DNA of 56,948 nucleotides from contig NZ_LZIC01000045.1 of the NCBI RefSeq assembly GCF_001667185.1, forward strand, positions 1 to 56,948. Direction: 5' to 3'. The DNA is from Mycobacterium sp. 852002-50816_SCH5313054-b (GTDB lineage Bacteria; Actinomycetota; Actinomycetes; Mycobacteriales; Mycobacteriaceae). The translations under genes were made by a program, and so were the position numbers. How positions within the stretch are numbered: position 1 is the stretch's first letter; each line of letters begins with the position of its first letter. Positions 41,509-55,933 of the stretch are shown in pieces. The notes under the pieces are model-generated. The model worked only from the letters and a program-made list of their open reading frames with translations, had not been told where the DNA came from and did not search any database.

Positions 41509-41898
41509 GTGAACAGCATCCAGATCGCCGACGAGACGTTCGTCGCCGCCGACGGCGCGCAGGTCGGCGCCGCCGTCGCCGATCCGTCGTCCTGGCGGCG
41601 GTGGTGGCCGGACCTGCGGCTGCAGGTCGTCGAGGACCGCGCCGACAAGGGAATCCGCTGGACGGTCACCGGCGCGCTGACCGGCACCATGGAGATCTGG
41701 CTGGAACCGTCGCTGGACGGCGTGGTGCTGCACTACTTCCTGCACGCCGAGCCCACCGGCGTGGCGGCCTGGCAGCTGGCAAAGTTGAACTTGGCGAAGA
41801 TGACGCACCGCCGTCGGGTGGCGGGTAAGAAAATGGCGTTCGAGGTCAAAAGGACGGCGGAACGGTCACGTCCGGTCGGCGTTTCTCCGGTAGTTTAG
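41509..41898 (+). CDS. START/SRPBCC-like small protein (Rv2186c orthologue)
   Basis: The 129-residue protein has the helix-grip look of polyketide cyclase/START proteins ([49 protein letters not shown]). Such folds bind lipids or hydrophobic ligands. GTG 41509 (or 41506) is the first plausible start, and the open frame to 41125 lies over fadD15. It is followed by a second SRPBCC protein, so the two may act on related ligands. Confidence 0.8.
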   Translation: MNSIQIADETFVAADGAQVGAAVADPSSWRRWWPDLRLQVVEDRADKGIRWTVTGALTGTMEIWLEPSLDGVVLHYFLHAEPTGVAAWQLAKLNLAKMTHRRRVAGKKMAFEVKRTAERSRPVGVSPVV

Positions 41899-42002
41899 CC
41901 GGATCAAGGTGCGGCGGTAGGAGTACCGTTTCGGCCCGGAGACCGGGCTAGGCCGGCGCATCGCGGGGCCTATCCGCTCGCGGGAGAGAGGGCAGCAGCC
42001 AG

Positions 42003-42440
42003 GTGGCGGAAAAGACGACGCAGACCATCCACATCGAGGCCGATCCGGGCACGGTGCTGGAGGTGATCGCCGATATCGATTCCTACCCGGAATGGATCTC
42101 GGAATATAAGGAAGCCGAGGTGCAGGAGAGGGGCGCCGACGGGTACCCGAAGGTCGTGCGATTCGTGATGGACGCCGGCGTCATCAAAGACACCATGGTG
42201 ATGTCCTACCAGTGGCCCAAGGACCGCCAGTCGCTGAGCTGGACCCTGGTCTCCAGCTCACTGCTGCGCTCGCTCGAAGGGTCATATCGCTTGGCGCCCA
42301 AGGGATCTGGCACCGATGTCACCTATGAACTCTCGGTCGATCTCGCCATCCCGATGATCGGAATGCTCAAGCGCAAGGCCGAGCGCAGGTTGACCGACAC
42401 CGCTTTGAAGGATCTGAAGAAACGAGTCGAGGCTGAGTGA
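42003..42440 (+). CDS. SRPBCC (polyketide cyclase/dehydrase-like) protein, TB16.3 orthologue
   Basis: The 145-residue helix-grip protein has an N-terminal IHIEADPGTVLEVIADIDSYPEWI signature and a C-terminal helix (MIGMLKRKAERRLTDTALKDLKKRVE). The orthologue Rv2185c is a known abundant protein of M. tuberculosis, and its ligand is unknown. GTG 42003 follows a purine-rich leader. Its stop overlaps the start region of the ATPase gene, so the two are probably translated together. Confidence 0.88.
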   Translation: MAEKTTQTIHIEADPGTVLEVIADIDSYPEWISEYKEAEVQERGADGYPKVVRFVMDAGVIKDTMVMSYQWPKDRQSLSWTLVSSSLLRSLEGSYRLAPKGSGTDVTYELSVDLAIPMIGMLKRKAERRLTDTALKDLKKRVEAE

Positions 42441-43716
42441 GTCCAGCGAATTCCGGGCACCCACCCCGGCCCGGATCAGTCTTTTCGTCGGGAAGGGCGG
42501 GGTAGGAAAGTCCACCCTCGCCTGCGCCACCGCGGTCTGCGACGCAGGCTCGGGTCGGCGGGTTCTGGTCGTGTCCACCGACCAGGCGCACTCGCTGGGT
42601 GACGTGCTGGGTGTCCCGGTCCCGCCGGGCGGCCACGCAGAACCGGTGCGGGTGCTCGCCGACCTCGAAACCGGGGGGGCGGAGGCCGGCGGCGGCTTCC
42701 TCGACGCGCTGGCGCTGGACACCCTCGCCCTGCTCGAGGCCCGGTGGCACGGCGTGGTCGACACACTGGATCGGCGGTTTCCCGATTCCGAGCTGAGCAC
42801 CATTGCGCCCGAAGAACTTTCGGCGTTGCCTGGTGTTCAGGAGGTGCTGGGGCTGCACGCCGTCGGCGAACTCGCCGCCTCCGGGCGCTGGGATCGCATC
42901 GTCGTCGATTGCGCCTCGACCGCGGACGCGTTGCGAATGTTGACCCTGCCGGCCACCTTTGGGCTCTACGTGGAGCGCGCGTGGCCGCGCCATCGTCGGC
43001 TGTCCGTCGCCGGCGACGACGCGCGCTCGGCCGCGATGGTGGAGCTGCTGGAGCGCATCAGCGGCAGCGTCGAGAAGCTGAGCACGTTGCTAGCCGACGG
43101 CGAGCTGGTCACCGCGCACCTGGTGCTGACCCCCGAGCGGGTGGTGGCGGCCGAGGCGGTGCGCACGCTGGGTTCCCTGTCGCTGATGGGCGTGCGGGTC
43201 GAGGAGCTGATCGTCAACCAGGTGCTGGCCGAGGACGAGTCCTACGAGTACCACAACCTGCCCGAGCATCCGGCGTTCTACTGGTACGCCGAGCGCATCG
43301 CCGAGCAACGCGTCGTGCTCGAAGAACTCGACGCCACCATCGGCGACGTGGCGCTGGTGCTGACCCCGCACCTGTCCGGCGAGCCGATCGGTCCCAAGGC
43401 GCTGGGCGCGCTGCTCGACGGGGCCCGCCGGCGGGGCGGCGGGGCGCCGCCCGGCCCGCTGCGCCCCGTGGTGGACCTCGAATCCGGGTCGGGGCTTGGG
43501 TCGATATACCGTATGCGGCTAACGTTGCCCCAGCTCGATCCCCCGGGACTGTCGTTGGGCCGAGTCGACGACGACCTGATCATCAGCGCCGGAGGGTTGC
43601 GGCGCCGGGTGCGGTTGGCGTCCGTGCTGCGGCGCTGCACGGTGCTCGACGCGCACCTGCGGGGCAGCGAGCTGACAGTTCGCTTTCAACCGGACCCGGA
43701 GGTGTGGCCAAAGTGA
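42433..43716 (+). CDS. ArsA/Get3-like P-loop ATPase with apparent CTG start (Rv2184c orthologue)
   Basis: From CTG 42433 the product is 427 residues and includes a full deviant Walker A, KGGVGKST at 21-28, followed by RVLVVSTDQAHSLGDVLG. The first ordinary start in frame is GTG 42571, which would remove the P-loop and most of the switch I region. The frame is closed by TGA at 42415 and has no ATG, GTG or TTG before the P-loop. The protein therefore seems to start at CTG inside the end of the preceding gene. ArsA/Get3 ATPases handle metalloids or membrane-protein tails; the mycobacterial role is not known. Confidence 0.82.
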   Translation: MSESSEFRAPTPARISLFVGKGGVGKSTLACATAVCDAGSGRRVLVVSTDQAHSLGDVLGVPVPPGGHAEPVRVLADLETGGAEAGGGFLDALALDTLALLEARWHGVVDTLDRRFPDSELSTIAPEELSALPGVQEVLGLHAVGELAASGRWDRIVVDCASTADALRMLTLPATFGLYVERAWPRHRRLSVAGDDARSAAMVELLERISGSVEKLSTLLADGELVTAHLVLTPERVVAAEAVRTLGSLSLMGVRVEELIVNQVLAEDESYEYHNLPEHPAFYWYAERIAEQRVVLEELDATIGDVALVLTPHLSGEPIGPKALGALLDGARRRGGGAPPGPLRPVVDLESGSGLGSIYRMRLTLPQLDPPGLSLGRVDDDLIISAGGLRRRVRLASVLRRCTVLDAHLRGSELTVRFQPDPEVWPK

Positions 43717-44114
43717 GTGGGGCTCACCCCGATCTCGGTCCCGAGCTGCGCCGGCTTGCGCAGGCGATCCTCGACGGCATCGACCCCGCGGTGCGGGCGG
43801 CGGCCGCGCTGACGGCGGGCGCGGGCGTCGGGACCGGCAAGTGCCAACAGGTGTGGTGCCCGGTGTGCGCGCTGGCCGCCCTGGCGACCGGCGACCAGCA
43901 TCCGTTGCTCACCATCGTCGCCGACCACAGCGTCGCGCTGCTGGAGGTCGTCCGCGGCATCGTCAATGACGTCAGTGACATCAGCGGGTCGGCCAAACCG
44001 CCGCCCGATGGACCGCCAGGGGGCGGCGGCGCCGAGCCCGGCTCCGGCGCGCCCGCGGACGATGCGACCGTGAAGACGCGGTACCAGCCCATCGCGGTCA
44101 CCGTCGAGGAGTAA
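43713..44114 (+). CDS. Conserved hypothetical protein (Rv2183c orthologue)
   Basis: The 133-residue protein starts at GTG 43713, overlapping the ATPase stop by four bases (GTGA). It has an N-terminal helix (LGPELRRLAQAILDGIDPAVRAAAAL), a CQQVWCPVC cysteine cluster at about 44-52 that could bind a metal, and a disordered Pro/Gly-rich C-terminal third. Close coupling suggests it works with the ATPase. The function is unknown. Confidence 0.82.
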   Translation: MSGAHPDLGPELRRLAQAILDGIDPAVRAAAALTAGAGVGTGKCQQVWCPVCALAALATGDQHPLLTIVADHSVALLEVVRGIVNDVSDISGSAKPPPDGPPGGGGAEPGSGAPADDATVKTRYQPIAVTVEE

Positions 44115-44199
44115 CCCGGCCGCGGCGAAGGTGGTCCCTGCCGCCGCGGGTCGGTACAGTTGGCGCAGAACACCGAGGGTGCGGGCGAGAGGGAGGGCC

Positions 44200-44937
44200 A
44201 TGTGGTACTGGCTATTGAAGTACGTCCTGCTCGGCCCGTTGCTCTCCTTGCTTGGCCGGCCGAAAGTCGAAGGGCTCCAATACGTTCCGAGTTCCGGGCC
44301 GGCGATCCTGGCCAGTAACCACCTGGCCGTCATGGACAGCTTTTTTCTGCCGCTGGTCGTTCGGCGCCGGATCACCTTCCTCGCGAAGTCCGAATATTTC
44401 ACCGGCACCGGGTTCAAGGGTTGGCTCAGCCGGTGGTTTTTCACCGCCGTAGGGCAGGTGCCGATCGACCGCACCGACGCCGACGCCGCCCAGGCCGCCC
44501 TCAACACCGCCGAGCAGGTGCTGGTCGGCGGCAAGTTGCTGGGCATGTATCCCGAGGGCACCCGGTCGCCCGACGGCCGGCTGTACAAGGGCAAGACCGG
44601 GCTGGCGCGCCTGGCGCTGGAAACCGGGGTTCCGGTGATCCCGGTGGCGATGATCGGCACCAACGTGGTCAACCCGCCGGGCACCACGATGCTGCGCTTC
44701 GGGCGGGTCTCCGTCCGGTTCGGCAAGCCGATGGACTTCTCCCGCTTCGAGGGCATGGCCGGCAACCGCTTCATCGAGCGGGCCGTCACCGACGAGGTGA
44801 TCTACGAGCTGATGCGCCTCTCCGGCCAGGAGTACGTCGACATCTACGCCGCGAGCGTCAAGGAACGCGGCGGGGAACCCGAGGGCGCGGACTCGACCGA
44901 CGAGGCTGCGCGGATTCCGGAAACGGCCGTCGGTTAA
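44200..44937 (+). CDS. 1-acyl-sn-glycerol-3-phosphate acyltransferase (PlsC-like, Rv2182c orthologue)
   Basis: The 245-residue membrane-associated acyltransferase has the NHLAVMD (HX4D) catalytic motif near residue 42, the VPIDR region and the EGTR acyl-acceptor motif near residue 120, followed by [22 protein letters not shown]. It would make phosphatidic acid. ATG 44200 follows a strong GGGAGGG ribosome site. It overlaps the end of mptC by four bases. Confidence 0.93.
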   Translation: MWYWLLKYVLLGPLLSLLGRPKVEGLQYVPSSGPAILASNHLAVMDSFFLPLVVRRRITFLAKSEYFTGTGFKGWLSRWFFTAVGQVPIDRTDADAAQAALNTAEQVLVGGKLLGMYPEGTRSPDGRLYKGKTGLARLALETGVPVIPVAMIGTNVVNPPGTTMLRFGRVSVRFGKPMDFSRFEGMAGNRFIERAVTDEVIYELMRLSGQEYVDIYAASVKERGGEPEGADSTDEAARIPETAVG

Positions 44938-46217
44938 CTTCTCACCGCTACCGGCGTCGGCGCGGTCGTCGCCGGGTCCGAGCGCCTCGCGCGGGCCGTG
45001 ACTGTCAATCCCGCCACGACGATGACCGCCAGCGCCCACCACACGTAGGACGCCCCGACGAGTTGGCGCCACCAGTTCGCGGTGGTCTCGTGGTGCTTGG
45101 GCAGCAGGTCGATCGGCGTCCACCGCATCAGCGCCACCCCGGCGACGCTCACCACGCTCAGCGCGACGTTGCGGCGCTGCCAGGCCAGCACCCCGGTCAC
45201 CAGCACCGTCGGCAGCGCCCAGACCCAGTGGTGGGACCACGACACCGGCGAGACGACCAGCCCGAACAGCGCGACGCAAATCACCGCGAGGATGGGCTCA
45301 CCGGCGCGCAGCACCCGCCGCATCGCCCAGATCGTCGCCGCCAGCACAAGCAGGCAGGCGATGACCCACAGCGGGAAGCGTTCGTGCTCGCCCAGACCCA
45401 GCCGGGCCAGGGTGCCCGCGATGTTCTGGTCGGTGTTCAGGGCGGCCTCACCGATGCGGTCGGTGTGGTGGACGGTGTGGGTCCAGTACTCCCACGAATC
45501 GCTCCACGCCAGCGCGAAGCCCAGCAGGGTCATCGCCGCGAACGACGCGAGCGAGGTCAGCGCCGCGCGGTTGTCGCGACGCAGCAGGAAGTACAGGAGG
45601 AACACCGCCGGGGTGAGCTTGAGCGCCATGCCGAGGCCCAGCAGCACCCCGCGCGGCCACGGCAGGCGGCGCGGCACGCAGTCGGCGATCACCAGGGTCA
45701 TCAGCACGACGTTGATCTGGCCGAAGGCGAAGTTCGACGTGATCGGTTCCAGCCAGATCGTCGCCCCGGCCGCGATCAGCACGGCCAACCACAGCCGCCG
45801 CAGCCACGCCGGGCCGCCCACCACGGCCGAGGTGGGCCACACGTCCAGGCCGGTCAGCAGGATCGTCGTCGAGACGACCAGCAGCACCAGCGTCAACACC
45901 GTGATCGCGACGCTCGCCGCCGGCATGTGCAGCCAGGAGAACGGGCAGAACACAATGGCTGCCAGCGGGGGATAGGTGAATGGCAGGTTGAGCCCGATGG
46001 GTGTGTGGAACAACACATCCCCGCGGTACAGCGGACGCCCGTCCAGCCAGGCCTGACCGCCCAGCTGATAGATGTCAATGTCGATGCGGTACGGCGTGTG
46101 CCCGAACAGCCGCCCGGCCACGTAATACATCGCCGCGGCCGCCACCAGCCAAAGCAGACCCCACAGCAACACCCGCACGGGTCGACTGCCCACGTCGGGG
46201 GCCCGCCATCTACTCAT
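44934..46217 (-). CDS. mptC: Alpha-1,2-mannosyltransferase of lipomannan/lipoarabinomannan (Rv2181, GT-C)
   Basis: The 427-residue polytopic protein has about ten hydrophobic helices and an early periplasmic loop with acidic residues ([15 protein letters not shown]), the catalytic-loop type used by polyprenyl-phosphate-mannose GT-C enzymes. The orthologue Rv2181 adds the alpha-1,2 mannose branches to the mannan core and caps of LM/LAM. ATG 46217 gives the same length. The open frame to 47630 spans other genes and is not used. Confidence 0.93.
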   Translation of the reverse strand: MSRWRAPDVGSRPVRVLLWGLLWLVAAAAMYYVAGRLFGHTPYRIDIDIYQLGGQAWLDGRPLYRGDVLFHTPIGLNLPFTYPPLAAIVFCPFSWLHMPAASVAITVLTLVLLVVSTTILLTGLDVWPTSAVVGGPAWLRRLWLAVLIAAGATIWLEPITSNFAFGQINVVLMTLVIADCVPRRLPWPRGVLLGLGMALKLTPAVFLLYFLLRRDNRAALTSLASFAAMTLLGFALAWSDSWEYWTHTVHHTDRIGEAALNTDQNIAGTLARLGLGEHERFPLWVIACLLVLAATIWAMRRVLRAGEPILAVICVALFGLVVSPVSWSHHWVWALPTVLVTGVLAWQRRNVALSVVSVAGVALMRWTPIDLLPKHHETTANWWRQLVGASYVWWALAVIVVAGLTVTARARRSDPATTAPTPVAVRS

Positions 46218-46289
46218 CTCGCAGAACAGCGTAATCGGTGCGCAGCGCGGCTCCCGCCCTGTCGGGAAATGCAGGCGTAGGTTTCTAAC

Positions 46290-47174
46290 GTGCTCCACTG
46301 GTTCGTGTTCGGGGTGGCTCACTGGTTCGCGCACGACATCATCGACCGCGGCCGGCTGCCGCTGCTGTGCTGCCTGGTCGCCTTCATCCTGACCTTCTTC
46401 GTGACGCGGACGTTCGTGCGGCTGATCCGGCACCGCGCCGACGCCGGTCGCCCGACCCGGTGGTGGCACCCCCGCAACGTGCACGTCGGGGAGGTGCACA
46501 TCCACCACGTGGCGTTCGGGGTGGTCCTGGTGATGCTCTCCGGGCTGATGCTGGTGACGCTTTCGGTCAGCGGGCAGGAACCCGAATTTACCCTGGCGGC
46601 AACCCTTTTCGGGGTGGGCGCCGCGCTGGTGCTCGACGAGTACGCGTTGATCCTGCACCTGTCCGACGTCTACTGGGAGGAAGACGGCCGAACGTCGGTG
46701 GACGCGGTGTTCGCCGCGGCGGCGGTGGCCGGGCTGCTGATCATGGGCCTGCATCCGCTGATGTTCTTCCTGCCGTTCTGGCACGCCGCCGACTCGATGG
46801 CGCTGCGCGCCGGGGTGGCCGGCGAGCTGGTGTTCACGTTGCCGCTGGCCGTGGTGGTGGTGCTCAAGGGCAAGGTGTGGACCGGTTTGCTCGGCATGTT
46901 CATCGTCGTGCTGCTGGTCATCGGCGCGATCCGCTTGTCGCGCCCGCACGCCCCGTGGGCCCGGTGGCGCTATAGCGCCCAGCCCGACAAGATGCGACGC
47001 GCGCTGCAGCGGGAGCGGCGGCTGCGCCGCCCGGTGGTTCGCGCCAAGCTGTGGGTGCAGTGCGCCATCGCCGGCACCCCGCGCCTGCCCGACGAGCGCA
47101 CGGTCGACGCGCAGCTCGACCACGACGTGCACGCCGCACCTGCGCCGACGGGGCCCATCCTGATCAGCCGATAG
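46290..47174 (+). CDS. Conserved integral membrane protein (Rv2180c orthologue)
   Basis: The 294-residue protein has about six hydrophobic helices between residues 22 and 215 and a basic cytosolic C-terminal tail. Histidine-rich segments stand out ([20 protein letters not shown] near 60 and the acidic [18 protein letters not shown] near 116). These could bind metal, but no family is recognised. GTG 46290 starts it; the next gene begins 9 bp after it. Confidence 0.85.
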   Translation: MLHWFVFGVAHWFAHDIIDRGRLPLLCCLVAFILTFFVTRTFVRLIRHRADAGRPTRWWHPRNVHVGEVHIHHVAFGVVLVMLSGLMLVTLSVSGQEPEFTLAATLFGVGAALVLDEYALILHLSDVYWEEDGRTSVDAVFAAAAVAGLLIMGLHPLMFFLPFWHAADSMALRAGVAGELVFTLPLAVVVVLKGKVWTGLLGMFIVVLLVIGAIRLSRPHAPWARWRYSAQPDKMRRALQRERRLRRPVVRAKLWVQCAIAGTPRLPDERTVDAQLDHDVHAAPAPTGPILISR

Positions 47175-47183
47175 GCTGCGCCA

Positions 47184-49101
<1,918 letters not shown>

Positions 49102-49112
49102 CGCCCCCTTTG

Positions 49113-49176
49113 CCGCGAGCGCGCGTGTTTGTACGGCGACACGCCGCATGGGGCGTACATTTGCGCGCCCTCGCGG
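49113..49176. repeat. Intergenic inverted repeat between convergent aroG and pknL
   Basis: A 23 bp arm at 49113-49135 (beginning CCGCGAG, ending TGTACG) pairs at 18 of 23 positions with 49154-49176 (beginning CGTACA, ending CTCGCGG). The loop of 18 bases holds a further CGACACGCCG stretch. It fills most of the 88 bp between the convergent genes and resembles the recurrent palindromes found between mycobacterial genes. It may end transcription from both sides. Confidence 0.6.
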
Positions 49177-49189
49177 GGAAAGGAATTGG

Positions 49190-50428
49190 CTAGAGCAGGC
49201 CGGTGAGGTTGCTTCCTAGCGTCCAGGCCACCGTCGCGACCAACCCGGTGAGCGCCAGCACGATCGCCACCCAGATCAGCACCATCCGCCGGGCGCGCTG
49301 GCGCGCCCACACGAATTCGCTCATCGCGATGCCGGCGAATTCGCCTGAGACCGGCTGGTATTGGTCGTCGGGTCCGGGCCGGCGGTCGACCGGGTGCCCC
49401 GGCTCGGCCCAGTCTTCGGGCCCGCGGGTCAGCTGCCGGGTCGGGTGGCGAACCGGTGCGGCGGCGGGCGGGCGAGAGGGTTGGGCGGCCGCCAGGCGCT
49501 CGCTCATCCGGAGGTGGTGCAGCGCGGCGGACCGGTGCTGGGCGGAGTTGCGCGGCGCCGGCACCCGGAAGGCGGGCAGGGCGAGTTCTTCGGCGATGGC
49601 CTCCAGGTCGGCGCCCATCTCGACCGCGTCGGCGTAGCGCTCGCCGGGCTCGCGGGCCGTCGCCCGGAGCACGAAGTCGTCGAATTGCGGTGGCACGCCG
49701 TCGATCGCGGCGCTGGGCGGCGGCACGTCGGCGTCCAACCGCCGGTAGGCGACCGACAGCGCCGAGTCGCCGGTGAACGGCGCGCGCCCGGTCAGCAGCT
49801 CATAGCTGAGGATTCCGGCGGAGTAGACGTCGCTGCGCGGGCCGGCGTTGCCGTCGCGCACCTGCTCGGGTGACAGGTAGGCGGCGGTGCCCAGGATGAC
49901 GCTGGTGGAGGTGATTCCGGCGGCCGCGACGGCGCGGACCAACCCGAAGTCCGCGATCTTGACGTCGCCGTCGTCGGAGATGAGGACGTTCTCGGGTTTG
50001 ACGTCGCGGTGCACCAGACCGGCTCGGTGCGCGGCGGCCAGGCCACCCAGCACCGGGCGCAGCACCGCGGCGACGGCGTGCGGCGGCATCGGGCCGCGCT
50101 CGGCCAGCAGCTCGCGCAGGGTGCCGCCCTCGATGAGCTCCATCACCAAAAACGGGTGCCGGCCGTCCAGGCCCTGGTCGTAGACCGCGACCAGCCCAGG
50201 GTTTTTCAGCCGGGCGACGGTGCGGGCCTCCATCTGGAAGCGGGTGAGGAATTGGCCGTCGCCGGCGTAGCGGGCGTCCATGACCTTCACCGCTACCGGG
50301 CGGTCGAGGCGCACGTCGAGGCCGCGATACACCGTCGAGGTGCCGCCGCTGGCGATTCTGGACTCGACGCGGTAGCGGCCGTCCAGCAACGCGCCCTCCA
50401 TCGGGTCCCCCGTCCCAGCTGCGGCCAC
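49190..50428 (-). CDS. pknL: Serine/threonine protein kinase PknL
   Basis: The 412-residue kinase has a cytosolic domain, a linker and one C-terminal membrane helix (about 383-405), with almost no extracellular part. ATP lysine Lys48 in VAVKVMD, catalytic HRDVKPEN (Asp142), DFG at 160-162 and activation-loop threonines Thr173 and Thr175 are present. PknL phosphorylates the adjacent Rv2175c product in M. tuberculosis. The start is GTG 50428. It is divergent from that gene with a 78 bp gap. Confidence 0.95.
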   Translation of the reverse strand: MAAAGTGDPMEGALLDGRYRVESRIASGGTSTVYRGLDVRLDRPVAVKVMDARYAGDGQFLTRFQMEARTVARLKNPGLVAVYDQGLDGRHPFLVMELIEGGTLRELLAERGPMPPHAVAAVLRPVLGGLAAAHRAGLVHRDVKPENVLISDDGDVKIADFGLVRAVAAAGITSTSVILGTAAYLSPEQVRDGNAGPRSDVYSAGILSYELLTGRAPFTGDSALSVAYRRLDADVPPPSAAIDGVPPQFDDFVLRATAREPGERYADAVEMGADLEAIAEELALPAFRVPAPRNSAQHRSAALHHLRMSERLAAAQPSRPPAAAPVRHPTRQLTRGPEDWAEPGHPVDRRPGPDDQYQPVSGEFAGIAMSEFVWARQRARRMVLIWVAIVLALTGLVATVAWTLGSNLTGLL

Positions 50429-50506
50429 GGGGCCATAGTAGGTGCGGCCGGGGAATCGGGCTCAGAACGCCCGTCCGACGCGCGAAGCTGGGCCTACACT
50501 GGCGCG

Positions 50507-50911
50507 ATGAGCAGTGTTCCGGCCGGGGACGACGTGCTAGACCCCGACGAACCCATCTACGAGCTGCCCCGGGTCGCGGAGTTGCTCGGTGTGTCGGTCA
50601 GCAAGGTCCAGCAGCAGCTGCGGGAGGGGCACCTGGCCGCGGTGAAGCGCGGCGGCGGTGTGGTGGTACCCCAGGTGTTTTTCACGAATTCCGGCGAGGT
50701 GGTCAAGAGCCTGCCGGGGCTGCTGACGATCCTGCACGACGGCGGTTACCACGAGACCGAGATCATGCGCTGGCTGTTCACCCCCGACCCTTCGCTGACG
50801 GTCACGCGCGACGGCACCCGGGACGCCATCAGCAACGCCCGTCCCGTCGACGCGCTGCACGCCCATCAGGCGCGGGAAGTCGTGCGGCGCGCGCAGGCTA
50901 TGGCGTACTGA
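50507..50911 (+). CDS. DNA-binding winged-helix protein, PknL substrate (Rv2175c orthologue)
   Basis: The product is 134 residues from ATG 50507. After an acidic N-terminal tail it carries a helix-turn-helix segment (YELPRVAELLGVSVSKVQQQLREGHLAAVKRGGG) and a C-terminal helical part. In M. tuberculosis the DNA binding of Rv2175c is switched off when PknL phosphorylates an N-terminal threonine. A slightly longer N-terminus is possible because the frame is open upstream. Its last 14 bp overlap the end of mptA. Confidence 0.9.
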   Translation: MSSVPAGDDVLDPDEPIYELPRVAELLGVSVSKVQQQLREGHLAAVKRGGGVVVPQVFFTNSGEVVKSLPGLLTILHDGGYHETEIMRWLFTPDPSLTVTRDGTRDAISNARPVDALHAHQAREVVRRAQAMAY

Positions 50912-52433
50912 CCGATTCGGTCTCGGGCGTCCGGTACAGCGCGTACCAGGCGGCCAGCGCGCACGCGGTGGCGAGCGAAAAGTGCAGCCACGAATACATG
51001 CCGTGCGATCCGTCGGGCTTGAAGATCACCATGACCCAGGTGGACAGGCCGGCGATGGCCGCGACCGCCCGCCGGGACTGGGCCAGCGGCGCGGCCACCG
51101 CCAGCGGCCAGGAGTAGTACCAGGGCAGCGCGGCCGGGACGAACAGCACCACGATCAGCATCGACCACGCGATGCCGGCCAGTGCGGCGCGGTCGTCGCG
51201 CCGGAACCGCCACCACAGCAACGGCAACGACACCGCGATGACCGCGATGCCGACGAGGCGGGTGATTCGCAGCGTGGCGTAGAAGTCGACCGCGAAGAAC
51301 CCGCTGCCGAGGGCATGGATCAGGTTGGCGACCGCGGTCGGCACCGTCAACCAGTTGATGATCTTCACCGACCCGGCCAGCGCGGTCAGCCACCCCAGCC
51401 CGACGCCGGCCACGGCCGACAAGATGGCGAACACCACGGCGAAGGTCAGCACCGATATCGCCGTGGCCGCCAGGAACGCGGGGGCGGTGCGGTATCCCCG
51501 GCGGTCCCGCAGATGCCGCATCCACACCCACACCAGGAACGGCAACGAAATCCCGGCGGTGGCCTTGACCGCGATCGCCACGGTGATCAGCACGACGCCG
51601 AGGACGTGACGCCCCTGGAAGGTCAGCGCGATCCCGGCGGCCATCAGGCCCACCATCAGCATCTCGTTGTGCACCCCGCCCATCAGGTGGATGAGCACCA
51701 GCGGGTTCAGCACGCAGATCCACAGCGCCAGTGCGCCGTTGGTGCCCAGGTGGTGCGCCAGTCGCGGGGTGGCCCAGATCAGCAGTGCCAACCCGGGCAA
51801 CATGCACAGGCGCAGCAGCATCGTCCCGACAATCACGTGGTTGCCGACCACCAGCGTGACCAGCTTCGCGATCAGGATGAACGCCGGCCCATACGGGGCG
51901 GTGGTGATGGTCCAGATGGGACTCACGTTGTCCAGCAACGCGTTTGGGTTGGCTACCGGACCCACCGCGTAGGGGTCGAAGCCGTCGCGCAGCAGCGCCC
52001 CCTGCGCCAGGTACGAGTAGGTGTCGCGGCTGAAGACGGGCACCGACAACAGCAGCGGCGCCAACCAGAAGCCGGTGGTCGCCCGCATGGTGAACTCGGT
52101 CGCGTGGCCCGCCAGCGCGAGCCGGCCCAGGCGCACCCACGCGATCAGCATGAGGCCCACGCCCGCCCACAACACGATCGACGACAGCACCAGCCCGTGG
52201 CCGAAGCGCAGCCAGGACAGGTGCAGCGCCTCGAGCAGGGGGTCGTGCGGCTTGGTGCTGCCTGCGCCCAGCCCCCCCAGCGTGATCAGCACCGAGCCCA
52301 AAAAGCCCAGCTTCGCCGGGCGCCCCTCCGGGGTCGCTGAGAACGCGGTCAGCCGTGAAACATGTTGAGCCAGAGATCTTTTGGTCGACGAATCGTCGGT
52401 CGGGGTGGGTGTCGGGGTCGACGGGGTGCTCAT
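50898..52433 (-). CDS. mptA: Alpha-1,6-mannosyltransferase of lipomannan core
   Basis: The 511-residue GT-C protein has about a dozen helices, a Thr/Pro-rich cytosolic N-terminus (1-16) and a catalytic-type loop SRDTYSYLAQGALL near residue 135. The orthologue MptA (Rv2174) extends the alpha-1,6 mannan backbone of lipomannan and LAM using polyprenyl-phosphate mannose. It starts 4 bp after the end of idsA2, so prenyl synthesis and mannan assembly are co-expressed. Confidence 0.93.
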   Translation of the reverse strand: MSTPSTPTPTPTDDSSTKRSLAQHVSRLTAFSATPEGRPAKLGFLGSVLITLGGLGAGSTKPHDPLLEALHLSWLRFGHGLVLSSIVLWAGVGLMLIAWVRLGRLALAGHATEFTMRATTGFWLAPLLLSVPVFSRDTYSYLAQGALLRDGFDPYAVGPVANPNALLDNVSPIWTITTAPYGPAFILIAKLVTLVVGNHVIVGTMLLRLCMLPGLALLIWATPRLAHHLGTNGALALWICVLNPLVLIHLMGGVHNEMLMVGLMAAGIALTFQGRHVLGVVLITVAIAVKATAGISLPFLVWVWMRHLRDRRGYRTAPAFLAATAISVLTFAVVFAILSAVAGVGLGWLTALAGSVKIINWLTVPTAVANLIHALGSGFFAVDFYATLRITRLVGIAVIAVSLPLLWWRFRRDDRAALAGIAWSMLIVVLFVPAALPWYYSWPLAVAAPLAQSRRAVAAIAGLSTWVMVIFKPDGSHGMYSWLHFSLATACALAAWYALYRTPETESVSTP

Positions 52434-52437
52434 CGGC

Positions 52438-55298
<2,861 letters not shown>

Positions 55299-55321
55299 GA
55301 GGTCATCGTGCCAGATCCGCG

Positions 55322-55933
55322 TCACTGAAGCGGCAACGCGCGGCCCAGGATCGCGAACGCGCGCGGGTCCCCCGCGAAGTGGTAGCCGCGGATGACGTCG
55401 GTGAAGCCCAGTCGGCGGTACAGCCGCCAGGCGCGGTTGGGTTCGCCGTTGGTCTCCGGCGTGGAGAGCAGCACGTTCTTCTCCTCGCGCGCGGCGAGCA
55501 AGCGGCGGGCCAGCGCCTCGCCGAGCCCGCGGCCCTGCGCGCGCGGGTGAATGTGCAACTCCGTCAGCTCGAAGTAGCTGTTCATCAACCGGGCGATCTC
55601 CGCGGGCGGCGAGCCGCCGCGTTGCAGCCCCAGCACCACCTGCTGCTGCCACCACTGCCCGGGCGCCCCGGGATAGCCGTAAGCCACGCCGAGCAGCGGG
55701 GCGTTGCTCAGGTCGGCGGCCGGCGGTGGTGGCCCGCCGGGCGCCCCGGCTGCCTCGGCTTCTACGGCGGCGACGCCCTGCCACCCGCGGCGCCGGATGT
55801 GCTCGAGCCACATGGCGGCGCGCTGGTTCTCGGTGCCCCGCGGGTATCGCATCGCTTCGACATAGACCCGGAGGGCGTCACTGAGGCGGCGCTCCATATC
55901 GTTCGGCGGCAGATCGATGAGGAATATCGCCAA
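55322..55933 (-). CDS. GNAT-family acetyltransferase (Rv2170 orthologue)
   Basis: The 203-residue protein carries the GNAT acetyl-CoA loop in LTELHIHPRAQGRGLGEALARRLL (about 122-145) and the C-terminal RAWRLYRRLGFTDV. The orthologue Rv2170 has been reported to acetylate lysine on isocitrate dehydrogenase and to act on isoniazid. The TTG start at 55933 has a GGAGGG ribosome site nine bases upstream. It forms a pair with lppM. Confidence 0.9.
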   Translation of the reverse strand: MAIFLIDLPPNDMERRLSDALRVYVEAMRYPRGTENQRAAMWLEHIRRRGWQGVAAVEAEAAGAPGGPPPPAADLSNAPLLGVAYGYPGAPGQWWQQQVVLGLQRGGSPPAEIARLMNSYFELTELHIHPRAQGRGLGEALARRLLAAREEKNVLLSTPETNGEPNRAWRLYRRLGFTDVIRGYHFAGDPRAFAILGRALPLQ

